Shown piece after piece: positions 22,659 through 35,300 of a DNA stretch of 64,000 nucleotides. Source of the stretch: Phlebotomus papatasi (Eukaryota > Arthropoda > Insecta > Diptera > Psychodidae); NCBI RefSeq assembly GCF_024763615.1, contig NC_077222.1, positions 33,294,001 to 33,358,000 of the forward strand, given 5' to 3'. A program made the translations under genes and the position numbers. Every line of letters starts with the position of its first letter. Position 1 is the first letter of the stretch. The notes under the pieces were generated by a model. It had not been told where the DNA came from. It made no database searches and saw nothing but the letters and a program-made list of their open reading frames with translations.

Positions 22659-24319
22659 GTGAGTTAAACTTCCAATTACTCAAATCTCGAGTATTCCGGG
22701 AAGGGATTTATGATCAACAGAAGGTCCACTGGTACCTCCTGGACGCGTCCAAAGTGAATCAGGGATGATGAAATACACAGAAATTGCATTAAAATATCGT
22801 CAACATTAACCATCATCAGTGAAATCCACAAAGTCGTTCAGGGATAGATAACAATAGAAGTCAAATAACACACCTTTGTGTCTCTCTTGGGTTTTGTCTC
22901 TTAATTTATTGCGATGTGTATTGGCGTCTTGTGTTAAAATTTCGTAATTTAATAAGTTTTTTTTTCCTTCTTTTCCTTCTCTCAATATATTTCGCTGCTC
23001 ATGAAACTTTCACCGTCTCTTTGAATATTATGCCTTTTAAAAAGAGTTACGTGTTGAGCAAGTAAAATACAAAACTATTTTTCAATGCTTCAAAATACAA
23101 CATTGATTTCGATGAGACATCATGTTGGGGAAGAGGTGGACAAGGAGGAAATTTTCTACGTTTCTTTCTCCTCCAATAACGTCCGATTGGATTGCGCCAG
23201 ATGGAAGGAATTTTAATTTTCTCCTAAATATCCACCTAATAGCTTTTTATTTTTCTTTTTTTTCTGGAGAAACCAACTGAGAAAAATATCACAGATTTTC
23301 CTTGATTATGATCTCCAAAAAAGATTTTATATTACACTCTGTTTTTCTCAGACTTTGAACATTTCTTGCACAACGAGAAATTTGTCGTTGGAGAGAAAAA
23401 ACCATGTTTGTTTGAGATGAGACAGTTGTGTGGAAAAAATGATACTACATCATATTTTTCTTGTGGCAAAAAAAAAAACAAATTATTAGAAAAAAAGGAT
23501 GGTACAGCGTCCCAAGTTTTGCGAAATTCTCGAACTCGTGACTTAGATGCTATACCGCAAAAGTACTTCCGCATCATTTACCGTTTACCGGTTCTCAACC
23601 GATTTAAACCGATTCATAAATCACTCAAAAATCCTCCAAAATAGTCTTAAGAGTAAGAGGATTGATTTTCTGACGAGAATTACTTATCGGTTCATAACCG
23701 CTTCTTTACCGGTTCATAATCGATTAGAACCGTTTCAGTTTTATCGGAAATTCCAAGACCTTTCCAACGAGCCCAAATATGATACCATTCTGATGAGAAA
23801 TACGCTTTTTAGAGCCTTTTTAACATTAGACCTTGAAAAATAAAACATTATTAGGAATGATTCAAAAATCTCCTCCTGGATAATCTCTAAAACATATCCA
23901 AAAAAGAACAGAAATCTCACGACGCATTTTCGATGAATCTATGTAAAAGAATATGGTTTTGGAGGGTAATGGAAGGGTTGGGGGGGGGGAATTAGGGGCA
24001 TGTTGTTTCTTACACTTCGGTCTCTGCGTTTAAGTAGCACTCTATGGAAAATGATCCAATTACCCCACCTTACTATACAGAAGTTTATAGGCATTATAGG
24101 GATGCTTGCCCATTGAAGAAATGTTTGAGATAGTCTAAGTAGTTTAGAAATAAAAATTAGTGTTTGAAAAACCCGGTGTTTGGTGACGCGAGAGTTTCCT
24201 TTATTGTCCTTTTTGTGCAGTTCTAGCATAAGTTATAGGTCAGTGGAAAATTAACAACAATCCGTGAAATTTTAAGTTTTAGTAAATAAAAACGTTTAAT
24301 AAGGGTTGGATCTAATTTA

Positions 24320-25510
24320 GATTAGGAAAATTTCATGAAGTCGAGATTTACATGCCTTTCTCAAAAGTTTTGCATATGTCTATCTCTATTCGCACTTAAA
24401 ATTAGGTTGAACTAAATCAACTTAAAATTAGGTTGAACTAAAATCAAAAGAAGAAAAAAATGAAAAGTACGAAAGAATGGGATAGACATACGCAAGCATT
24501 AAAGTAAGAAAAGGATGCGAATTTTGATTTTATGACATACAGTCGAAAAAGAATCGATTGAGCGAGAATCTACTGTATTTCTAATCTAAAAGGCGTGCCA
24601 GACATGAAATGATTACATGTTAAATAGAAAACTCAATATTGTCTTTTTTATCATGAACATTTCACTGATTAAAAAAAAGTTAAATTTAGTCAGGAAAATA
24701 TTGAATTTACATCAAGAAAATTTCATGAAATCGAAATTCACATCTTTTTCCTTCTCAAATTGTTTGCATAAGTCGATCCCACTCTTTCGCACTTTTCGTC
24801 TTATTTTGAACATCACACTAAATTCAATTTAGTTGAATCGAATTTTGAGTTGAAAAGAATGACAAAAAGATATGAATTTTGATGTTATGAAATATTCCTG
24901 ATCTAAAAGGCGTGCCGGATGCATTAAGATATAATTTAGATCAGAAAAATTTATCTCAAATCAAAATTCACATCTCTTACGTACTCAAACATTTTGGATG
25001 TTATTTCGGTTTTTCGCTCTCAAAATTGAATTGAACTAAATTGGATTTGTTGTGATGTTCAAAAAAATAAACAGGGTACGAAAGTGTAAAATAGACATAC
25101 GTTAACACTTCAGAATGAAAAGGATGTGAATTTCGATTTGAGGAGGTTTTTCTGATCTAAAAAAAACTGTTGGAGGGGTTGCAGTCTTCAACGTCTAAAA
25201 TGATTGCACGTAGAATAGAAAACTCAATATTTTTCCTTTTACGATAAAAATGTCACTAATTGTAATGGTTCCAGAACATCATTTAGTTCATGAAAATTTC
25301 GTCAAATCGAAATCCACATCTCTTTCTTCCTTAAACGTTTTCATATAATCTGTGTCACTCTTTCGCACTCGAAATCATAAATTTTAAATTAGAGGTAAAT
25401 TGGATTTGTTGTATCACGTTCTAAAGCAGAAGAAGGGTGTGATAAACATATGCAAAACGTTTCAGAAAGAAAGAAATATTAATTCATATTTTATAAAATT
25501 TAACTGGTGT
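24320..25510. repeat. Cluster of four diverged foldback elements
   Basis: Four hairpins of about 210-240 bases lie at roughly 24320-24545, 24690-24905, 24935-25160 and 25275-25510. The arms carry TTCACATCTTTTTC, AAACGTTTTGCATA and CCCACTCTTTCGCACTTT and their complements. A fifth copy is at about 57485-57715. The copies differ considerably, so the cluster is old. Confidence 0.65.
24539..24574. repeat. Internally deleted remnant of the CAGTAGACTC MITE
   Basis: TA-CAGTCGAAAAAGAATCG runs directly into ATTGAGCGAGAATCTACTG-TA; both family ends are present with nearly all the interior missing. Confidence 0.55.
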
Positions 25511-26023
25511 AAATGATGTGCCGGATACGTAAAACTTTAAATAGGTGTGATTAGAAGGAATCATACCTAATTGGGTACTGATCAAATTTGATTTTCAGTT
25601 GATAAAATTTAATATTTTACTGTTTATTTGAACATTGCCCTTTTTATTAGCCAGGAATAAGCTAAGGAGTGTCAAGATTCTTCAGATAAGAATATTCCTC
25701 TTAAATGAGACTAATCGATGGTATCAATTGAACTAAATAACTTAATCTTTTTATAATATTATTCTTCCAAAATTTATCTGAACCTTGAGACATATTTGTT
25801 ACTGACTGTTATTAGAATTATTTTATACCCCTTTTCTCCCCTACGATTTTATTACAACATTTTAAATTTAAGTGATTTATTGTAAAGTTCGAAAGTGCGA
25901 AATCGTAGGGAAATGTGGCGCAAAATATTACTAGCAGAAAATTTTAAAATTCGATTTTGTCCAAAATTAAAAAGACTGACGCGAGAATGACTTCACGAGA
26001 ATGAGCTCTGCGTAATTATTGGC

Positions 26024-26255
26024 CCTCCGGGGATCTCAGTGGCGCAATAGACAAGAACGTTTGTTCTTGGGTGGATAGATCCTCGGCTTGACTCACAGTT
26101 GTGAGTTCGAGTCCCGACCGGTGCAAGGATCCGATAAAAACGTGATAAAAACGTAATAAAATGCACCGCCTCTTCCAAAATTTCCCTTTGTCTCCAGCAA
26201 GCGCGGGTACAATTGTGGGAGTAGCTATGACATTTTTAAGAATTCGGGATTTTGA
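26024..26255 (+). mobile_element. tRNA-derived SINE
   Basis: A box A-like AGTGGCGCAATAG at about 26038-26050 and a box B-like GAGTTCGAGTCCC at about 26103-26115 are spaced as in a tRNA gene, but the arms do not pair into a cloverleaf. An unrelated tail follows, with AATTTCCCTTTG and CCAGCAAGCGCGGGT, ending AAGAATTCGGGATTTTG. That tail recurs on the minus strand at 35231-35300. Confidence 0.7.
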
Positions 26256-26399
26256 CTGGGACCCCTAACAATATATCCCAGTACGATTAATTAATTAATT
26301 GGTCTCTTTAGAATTTTTCTGTGCATATATGTTTAATATCGAGATAAATTAGTCCATAAATCAACTGAGAACTATCTCGTAATTGAAAATTGATCAATA

Positions 26400-26690
26400 A
26401 GGGGATAATTTTAATATTTTTGAATCTTTGCCATTGAATAATTTAAGATGGAAATTTTTCCGGTGAATAGTGCCTGAGGATGAAATGTTTAGCTATGGAC
26501 TACCTACAAAATGTATCCAAAAATTAACGAAATCACCTAATCCAATTTTGATATTAGTAAAAAAAACCCTACTTTTGTAGGAAATAAAAGGATTGTGGGG
26601 CGACTTATGTTAGTTAGATCGCTAGAGAATGTTTACTTGGGAGGGGGGGGGGTCACCCAAAACCGGAAGTCGATATCTCTTGTCGCTTGG
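26400..26690 (-). repeat. Dispersed repeat with GACTTCCGGT core, inverted copy
   Basis: This stretch is the reverse complement of the unit repeated at 59935-60235 and 60395-60675: the Gs at 26640, GATATCGACTTCCGGTTTTGG, GGAGGTAGTCCATAGC, and CACTATTCACCGGAAAAAT. Confidence 0.65.
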
Positions 26691-29600
26691 AGTCCAGGAT
26701 GGTAAGAAGTTGGAAAAACGTGAATTGTATGTATATCCTGGCTCTCTTTGAGTTCGTGAAGTAAAATGATTAGAAGTATAATAAAACAAATTTTTCGATT
26801 TTTTATAGAGGGTTGAGATAAAACCCATAAAATGACTATGATTGCAGAGATGTATATTTTGATAAAGCATTGCTGAGCCAGAACGTCTAACCTAGCTATT
26901 AGAGAAATTTTAACAAATATTGAGCCTAATTTTATTACGATCTTTTATTATGATAATATAGCTTACTTAGAGAAATTTTAGGTTATGTTAAATCGAAAAC
27001 TGTTTCTTCTTTATTCTTCGCCAACGTTTCGGAGCTTGGCGGTTCCTTTTTCAGGCAAAGAAATACAACGGTGAGAACATTGTCAGGAAATGATTTCCCA
27101 ATCTGACACCATCGTGATGTTCACTTTGTCCGTTTGGAAAGAATAGTAGTGACCCATTTCCCTGACGTCTTTTTCCCATCGTTCTATTTTCTTATCTGAA
27201 GAAGGAGACATCAAGCTCCTATACTTTAATAAAGAATAATAGGGGAGAAGTTAACAGATCGAAATTCGGCAGCATTAGGGAAAGCGTTCTACCTTTGGGC
27301 GACTGAAGTTTCGAACAATTCTATCTTTTCAATACGTTGTTAATGAATTTGACCCATTATAATATTATTTTAATAGCTAGTCCGATGCTTCAAATTTCCT
27401 GAAAACAGCCATGGATCAAATTCATAAGTAAAATAGGGAAAAAATAGAGTTTTTCGAAACTTGGACCGTCCGAGGTAGCGAGCTTTCCCCTACAGATCCC
27501 GGACATTTAAAATCCATCCGAAGTGGTAGTTAAATTCTGAAAGAAAAAAATACTCGATTTTTGAAAATTTCCAATCACATTTGTCATGAAATATTACTGA
27601 TTATGAAATATTAAGAATTCGGGATTTGGTCCTTCGGTATTTAAACAAGAGAATTATGGCTATTATATTGGAGTAAATTAACTAAAATAAAATTGCGTTA
27701 TTTTTTGGAAGATTCTTTTCGGCTAACATCAAAGTAATAACTTCTTGATATAAACAAGCTTTGAATGCTCATTATTTTGAAATGGTAAACAGAATAGTTT
27801 TCAATATAAATTTTCTATTAGGTAAACTTTAAAATATTCAAAATTCAGAAACTACGCCTTTATTTACAATACCAAACAGACCATTCACAATTTGGTGATA
27901 AATTTTTAAATGTACCTTCAAAATTGATTTATATTTTGTGATAAAGGTCTTTATGTGTTCTTTAAGTTCAATGATGGTTGAGAAGTCCCTTGATAAAACC
28001 TTTTAAAAGTGATAATTTAGAGGTGAGCTTGTAAAGTAATGAAGCGATACGTGATGTATCTCATAATTCGGAAAATCTGTAATTTAATTAAGAGTTCTGA
28101 AAAGAATTTAAATTCATTCAAGCATTATTTATCTACAATTCGTCTCATATTTATTTTATTAGGTTTATCAGTAAAATTATTTTGATCTTTTAATATATTT
28201 GATTATAAACCTTTTGTTTAATATTTGATTTTTCTAAAGAAAATACAGTGCTCCTCTCTGAATTTAACAAAAATTATGTTAAATGGAACAAGGACACTCC
28301 TGCAGGAAATTGTTTCAAGATAAAAAAGAAAAAAAAACACAAAGCGTAAGAGAAGGTTGGAAAGGGTTTAGAAGTAAATTGCTAGAACTTTTGAAGGCAA
28401 TTTTAATTATACTATTGTCTCTGTAAAATGAGATAATTATTTCGTTCAATGCTCTGCTAAATGATTTAAAGTTTTGTCTATACAAGAAACATTGTCAAGT
28501 TTAAGACAATTTCTTCTGCGTGAACTGCTGCTTCTTAATTTTCATGGGGATTTTTGCATGCTTTAGGAATGAACTTGAACTTTTTTTTTCAAACTAAAAC
28601 TGTTTGAGGAAAAACAGAAAAAGTCCAAAGCTGTATAAAGAGATGAGGTGTAAAAAAAAAATGACTGGCCATATAAGCAGGAAAATAATTGCCAATGAAA
28701 GTGAATTTTTTGCCATGTGAAGTAAAAATTTGTGTATATCCGATGAACGTTGAGATAAATTGCCAAAAAGCTTCATTGACCCGGCTGGTATGTACGGAAA
28801 GGTATGAGGGAAAGCTATTACAGGGGGGTATGGGGGAAAAGGCATGAATTGTAAATGAGCTGGAAGAAAGTGAAAATTGCAGATGGTTCGATGTTTGGAG
28901 CATACCAAAAAAAAATCAAGCCCATATAAGAAAAATTTATTAATACAATTTTGTCTAGTTATTACACAAAAAGTTATACGCATCAGTATTATGTTGCTGT
29001 TTTATTTTTTATTTCTTGCAAAATTGACTATGAGGAAAAGGTTGGATGAAAATGAAAGTGATTTGCTCTCAAAACACAATGTTTTTTTCTTCTTTCTCTC
29101 TCTATTAGAGGTAAAATAATCGAATGTGATCTTGAATTTTCTCCAGCGGAAAAGAAAAGAGTTTCACGATCGTGATCATGGTTAAAGAGAAAAGAAATTG
29201 AGGAAAAAGAGTGTGTAAAATTTTGATTAGGGTAATTTATAGGATGTGAGAGAAATTGTATTGAAATTAGAGTTTTGAAATATTTTTGTCTCACGTGTTT
29301 GTAGATACAAGGTTAATATCTCAAATATACTTACATTTCAAACTTGAAAGAAATTATTTTTATATTTCTCGTTCCGTATTAATTTTCACTGAGGGCCCTT
29401 TTAGTTTAACTTGGAAGCTTGTTTCATGGTGTATTATATACACAAAATTAGGTCAATCTTAAGTTTTGTTGTTGTTATGTGGGCTTAAGAAAAAAAAAGA
29501 AATACAGTTTAAAGTGGTGGAAGATAGTGATAAATGTTACGTCCACCATCATTTAATCGATTGCCAAAAAGTTGCATTGCAAACTTCAACGCGGAATGGT

Positions 29601-30155
29601 AGACAGACAACTTTTGATTGCTCGAATTCAAAGAGAGAGAGCAAACCCTATACGTAGCTGATACTAAAGATAAATTTTTTTTGCTTAACTTTGTTAAATA
29701 TAATATTAGCGAAATTTTCACTAAGTACTTAATTAAGAACTTTCGACTAAACACTTTTTAAGTAGTTACTCATAAAGAAAAAGTGAAGAACACTTGCTAA
29801 ATTGGCAAGATGAACACGTTGCTATATTCGCTATACCAGCTTTCGAGCACACATTTTTTTTACACCAAATAAATATTTCGTAAAATTGCTCGTAAATGTT
29901 TGTGAATTCTTATTGGGGACTTACGAAATACTCGTAAATCGTATAACCCAAAAACAAGTTCGTAAAAGTCTGTACTTTTTCACAAACATTCTTCGTAGAT
30001 GTTTGTAAACACACATAAAAAGTTCGTGAAATTCTGTCATTTGTTCGTAAATTTTTGCCAGACAAACAAAAATACGAAGGAATACATAAATTCTAAGTAG
30101 TTCAAGGGCAACTAATTGTTTACTAAATGTATGAAAATGAAACAATCTGAGTATA

Positions 30156-30718
30156 ATGCTCAACGCACAATAACTTTTGTTTTGTAAACTTGTTTTTGGA
30201 ACTGCTTATTACTGTGTTATCACACTTGCACATTAAAATTTTAATATGATTCACATTAATTGTCGCTGGTGAGAGTCCAAATGTGTAATTTGTGTGTTTG
30301 AATCATTTTATATTCAAAATTTGATCTATTTGTTGATAAAAAGGTAGACTTGGCCCGTAAAATTTGATATAAATTGACTTATATCATTAATGCGAAAAAT
30401 TAATGTGATTTTCTCTTTAATTTTTTAATGTGAAAAATATTTATGCTTTAGGTAAATTTAAACTTATTTTTGCAGGCCAAGTCCACTTCTTTATCAATAA
30501 ATAAAAAAAAACCCAAATACTAAGTGACTCAAAGACACAAATAACATATTTGGACGCTCACAAGCGACAATTATAATGTGAATCTCATTAAAATTTTAAT
30601 GTGCAAGTGTGATAACGCCATTAGAGTAAGTGAGACGATTAGATTTAGATGTCTTTCACTCTCACAGAAAAATCAAAAACATGTTTACAAAACGAAAGTT
30701 ATTCTGCGCTGGGCATAA
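30156..30718. repeat. Foldback (GCCCAACGCACAATAAC family) split by a later MITE
   Basis: The arms CTCAACGCACAATAACTTTTG and its complement (GTTATTCTGCGCTGGGC) lie on either side of the 407-bp hairpin copy at 30212-30621. Uninterrupted relatives are at 43484-43786. Confidence 0.65.
30212..30621. mobile_element. 407-bp hairpin MITE family, copy 2
   Basis: TA flanks both ends; the termini are CTGTGTTATCACAC and the complement of ATGGCGTTATCACAC. It is in the opposite orientation to copy 1. Confidence 0.85.
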
Positions 30719-30750
30719 CACATTACCTTTGTGGTACCCGGGTGCTTTAA

Positions 30751-30891
30751 CCCTTTAGGGACGAATGGGACACCGGTGTCTCAAAAGTGAAAACTAATTT
30801 TTCGGACTATTTAGAGAACAAAATAACTTTCTATAGTCGAAAAAATTGTTTTTGTTTTTGGGACACCGGTGTCCCACTCGTCCTTAAAGGG
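30751..30891. mobile_element. 141-bp piggyBac-type MITE with TTAA duplication
   Basis: TTAA occurs at 30747-30750 and 30892-30895. The ends CCCTTTAGGGACGAATGGGA and its near-complement at the right form inverted repeats of about 35 bases. Each arm contains the self-complementary block GGGACACCGGTGTC. Confidence 0.85.
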
Positions 30892-33800
30892 TTAAAGGCC
30901 AAGCCAAACGGTTTGTAAGGTCTACTTTGGTTTTCATTCTATCAAGGAATATCTTTTCAAGAAATTATTATTTTTTTATCTTTAGAATGAGTAATAAATT
31001 ATTTTTTAAGAATGTTTATGTGTATATATTGTTTATCCTAAAAATTTTGATTATTCCTTCTTACATTTTTTCAAGGTCAAATACCTCTAGCGGTGTATTC
31101 CTTATCCGATATGAATCAGGTTGTACTAATCGGTAAAGCTCATTAATCAATATAAGGAACTTGCAATATTGAATTTTTATCGGTAAACAAATGCTTTTAC
31201 TTTTGTAACCATTTCAGGAAAGTCTTGAGATATTTTCTGAACTGGTTTTAATTTCTCATAAAACAGTACAGACAAAAAAATAATGGCGGAGGCGAGATTT
31301 GTATTTGCGAGCACTCTGCGAATTTTTTTTCTTAATTTTTTTATTTATTCCACATTTTTTTTCATATCCCACTCTTTGGTTATGCAAAAATTTTTATCGA
31401 GTCACAACACAGTGCCAAAAGAAATGACCAGAAAGAGAAAGAATGGATAAAAAATTCATGAAGAGCCGTTTCATAATATTCAATGTAAATATAGTGTTAA
31501 AATTGGCGAGAATATATAACATATAACAGACATATATAACACAAATTTTTTTTTAAAGAAAAAGGTGTGGGAAAGAGAAATAAAATACCGTTGGAGCATG
31601 ATTTTGAATTGAGGGAGGAAAAGACACAAACGAAGGAAAGAAAAAGAAAATGAAAACATCAATAAAAGAAATAATTTTTGTTTGGTAACAGAATAATCAG
31701 ACCTCTCAATAATTATTATTGATTATAATGCCTTTTATGCAATGGTTAGTAAGATTAATATATAACATATCATTTACACATTTTACCTCGCTATAAATGT
31801 GTATATACATGTGGTTTTAATTACAATTCATTCATTCAAGCACAATTGTTTTGACTTTTTATTTCTCAGTTTAGATTAGCATCTGATTGTTGATTTCTTT
31901 TTATTAATAGAGATGTTTTGGACAATGTTTTTTTAGTTTTTAAATATTGTCTTTATTAACGTAAACTTTATTATTTCTATTTAGAAAGAGTTTTAAATTT
32001 GAAGTTTAATTATATTTTGTTTCGATATTGGATTGTGATATGCAGTAATTCTGGATGTCCACATTTATGGCAACTTTTCCTATCCGAGTATTTTAAAAAA
32101 GTTTATAATTTATTTACTTTCAAGATAAACCTAATAATGAACCTAGAAGAAAGAAGAAGTGCGAACTTAAATGTATTCAGAAAGGACTGAAATATTGAAA
32201 TTTATCCGAAATATGTACAATGCACTGCTACAAGTCACTCAAAGTAAAGTAACAGCTTTTGCTTTTTATATTTCGCAATCAATAAATTCAGAATAATAAC
32301 TGTTTGATAAAAAATTAAAATATTTAATTGATATTTTATCAAGCTTTAAGGGGGTGAGACTTGTATAGTATCCTTGTCCAACCTTCTGTGCAGGTCGACA
32401 TTCCAAATTTTACCCCAATTTTGCGTTGTTTTTGATATATTTTTGACGTGTATCAATCCATTTAATTCATCCAAAGTATAATAGATCTGATGATAAAGTT
32501 ATGGCTGTATTAATTATGAAATATTAGGAATATTTAGAACTTAGTGAGTTCAATATTTTGTCACCAGTCAGTGTCCCTAAAGGCCTCGACACATTGGGAG
32601 CAATTTTCGTCAAAAATTGCATTTTTGACAGAAATTTGACGTTTCCACCTACAACATTGCAGAGAATGCGTAGGGGCCATAACCCATGCATCTATTTGAT
32701 GTAATTGTCATATGAGGCATTACCTATGCTTCATGACAATATCTTTATAAAAATTGATTCAAAGCAGATTTTTGATGAGTTATGCTAAGCAAAATTGTAT
32801 AAATGTCTTATACGATACAAATAATTTATTTATTTTTTTTTACAAATCTAGCTATTTCAGTTCAGTTTCAGAATTAAAAAAAATATGCAGAAGATTTCAA
32901 TGATGATTTTTGTCTTTAAATTTTGAACTAAAATACGTGTCTTAATCAGACATTCACTCTGTTTTACAAAATTCGCTTGGTGTTAGCAGATTATCCATCT
33001 GAATTAAACCTGACACACTTTAGCTCCAAAAAGAGTAAGATAAAATCGCGAAGAATGGCAAAATGCGACCGAATGAAAGTGAAAACTTGGCGTAAACGTC
33101 TTTTTTTCTTTTTTTTTGCTGGCTCACGTGAGTTTCACGGAGAAAAATCATCAATGAAGATGTAATATGAAGGTTAATAACATTTGATGATCTCACTGTA
33201 AAGAAAATACCATTAATTTATTGATCACAGAGAGACTTGTTTTTATTTTATTGTGGTTACAAAAAATAGAAAAAGATCTCACCACAAAATGATATTATAG
33301 TGGGATTTTAGTATTACTAAAAATTTATAACATCTTGGTATTTTTTTTCTCTTTCTCAACACATAAGCCTCTTTCCCTCGTGGTGTGATTGTAAAGAAAT
33401 ATCACGAAATATTGCAATATTTTTGTCATTTCTTAATATGATGACAATGTTGCAGAGAGTCTGCGAGGATTGAATAATGTCTCTCTTTCTCTAGTTTTTT
33501 TTTATTTTCATGGGAGAGTCACATTATACACAAAATAAACATGTGAGACTTTTTCGGGGTATATATCCTTTTGCAATCGAACCCTCAAGGTTAATTAGCA
33601 TGGAGTGAGAGTGAGCACAACCATCTCACACATTGTGCCGAAATCTTGCGTTTTTTGCGTCACTCAATTAAAAGACAACCAATTTTTTTTGACTTTTACC
33701 TCGACGCTTTTAGTATTCTTCTGCGAAATAATCCATGGTGATTTCTGTTCAATGACTAGTTTTTGGGTTAACTGTGTAAAAATTGAATGATTTTATTTAT

Positions 33801-34430
33801 GGATAAATTTATGAAGTCAAACACGTATGTTTCTGACTCTGTTCTCAATATTACCTGACATTTTTTACTGTAAATTTTTCAATAAATTTTGTGCAATAGT
33901 TTGATGGAAATGCTAGAAAAAAGTGGTAATGAAATATAAAATACTTCACTGTAAACTCAAATTCATTAATTTGTTGATAATGTCTTAAATTTTGCATTAT
34001 TTAACTGGATGAAGGACTACGAGTTATAATACGAAAAGTCTTATCTAATTCGTAATTTTTTTTTTAATGTTTATTATCTAATAATGCATTCATAATTGCT
34101 GATATATCATCAGTTTGTTATAAGAAAGTATATATTGTTAAGGGACGGTTTGCTCACTCAACTTCATTTTCTTAAGTTTCTCCAGTTTCCCGCTACATTT
34201 TAACTACATTGTAAAAAATTACTACGATTATCGTGTGTTATGAAATTAACACGATTATCTTATTAATGATATTCTACGAACATCGTAAAAAAAGTTTATT
34301 TAACAATTAAAACTTGAAAATTCTACGATTGTCAGTTGACAGAGTGAAAACGAAATTTCCTAATTGAATTTCAAAAAATAACGATTATCGTTGTAACTTT
34401 CAACCAAAAAGTTGAAATTTTAAATAAAAA

Positions 34431-34663
34431 TAGGGTGAAAGGAACGTCTATTGACACTTTAATAACTCGTGTCAGCCTTTATTGACACCCTACTCTGTAC
34501 CATTTGGGTTACGAAATTTGAACATCTCTGTTTATAGTAAAAGGTATATTACAGAAAAAACGTTATATTACTTATATTTTACTAGATACATTAATTAATT
34601 TTCAACATTTTGACAAAAGTGTCAATTGGGGTTCCTTGTCGAACAGACGTTCCTCCGACCCTA
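34431..34663. mobile_element. TA-flanked MITE with GGGTGAAAGGAACGTCT ends
   Basis: The left end is TA-GGGTGAAAGGAACGTCT and the right end AGACGTTCCTCCGACCC-TA. Inside, TTGACACTTT and AAAGTGTCAA continue the symmetry. It lies within a larger weak inverted repeat (ACTACGATTATCGTG, about 34215-34770). Confidence 0.6.
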
Positions 34664-35230
34664 ATTGCAAAATTCAACTTTTTGCTGAAAAATAAGCTAG
34701 GATAGTCGTTGTAATTATTACTACGATTATCGTGTTACACCTATTTCTTAACATCATCGTAGTAGCTTATTTTATCATTATTTAAAAAGAAATTCTAACT
34801 ACATAATTATTCAAAGTAATTCAAACCTTGTATTGGTGACATTTCCATGAATGTTTGAATTGATTTTAGCATTTGGAAGCTTTTTAAAGATCGTCTAGGG
34901 AACTATTTATTAAAACAAGTATTTCAACGTTTTGTTTATGTATAATCAAATTTCTTATAATTTTTTTTAAGGATTTTACATGAAGCCAAAAAAATAATTA
35001 TTTTTTCACTAGGTAAGCAAAGATTAATGAAAACATGATCCATTTTACTAAAAATGAAGTCAAAATTAGAAAAATATTATGCTAGAAAAAAAAAAGAAAA
35101 AATTATTGGTAAATTAATTTTGTAACTATTGCAAAAATTGATAGAAATTTATATTTAAGTAAAAATAGTATCTTGAAGAGGCGGATACTTAAGAAACGGT
35201 TTCCGGTCATAATCCCGAAAGCCAAAATCC

Positions 35231-35300
35231 CGAATTCTTAAATGTGTCATAGTTGCTCCCAGGATTACACCCGCGCTTGCTGGAGGCAAAGGGAAATTTT
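35231..35300 (-). repeat. SINE 3' tail, second copy
   Basis: On the minus strand this reads AATTTCCCTTTGCCTCCAGC, then AAGCGCGGGTGTAAT and AAGAATTCGGGATTTTGG, matching the tail of the 26024-26255 SINE. Confidence 0.6.

Noticed and set aside
26030..26130. Candidate functional tRNA gene
   Set aside because: Box A and box B words are present but acceptor and T arms do not pair; it is a SINE head.
25993..26178. Minus frame of 61 codons
   Set aside because: It is the complement of a tRNA-derived SINE.
28563..28983. Overlapping minus frames of 67-129 codons rich in Phe, Leu and Ser
   Set aside because: Typical of T-rich DNA; no start context, homology or splice support.
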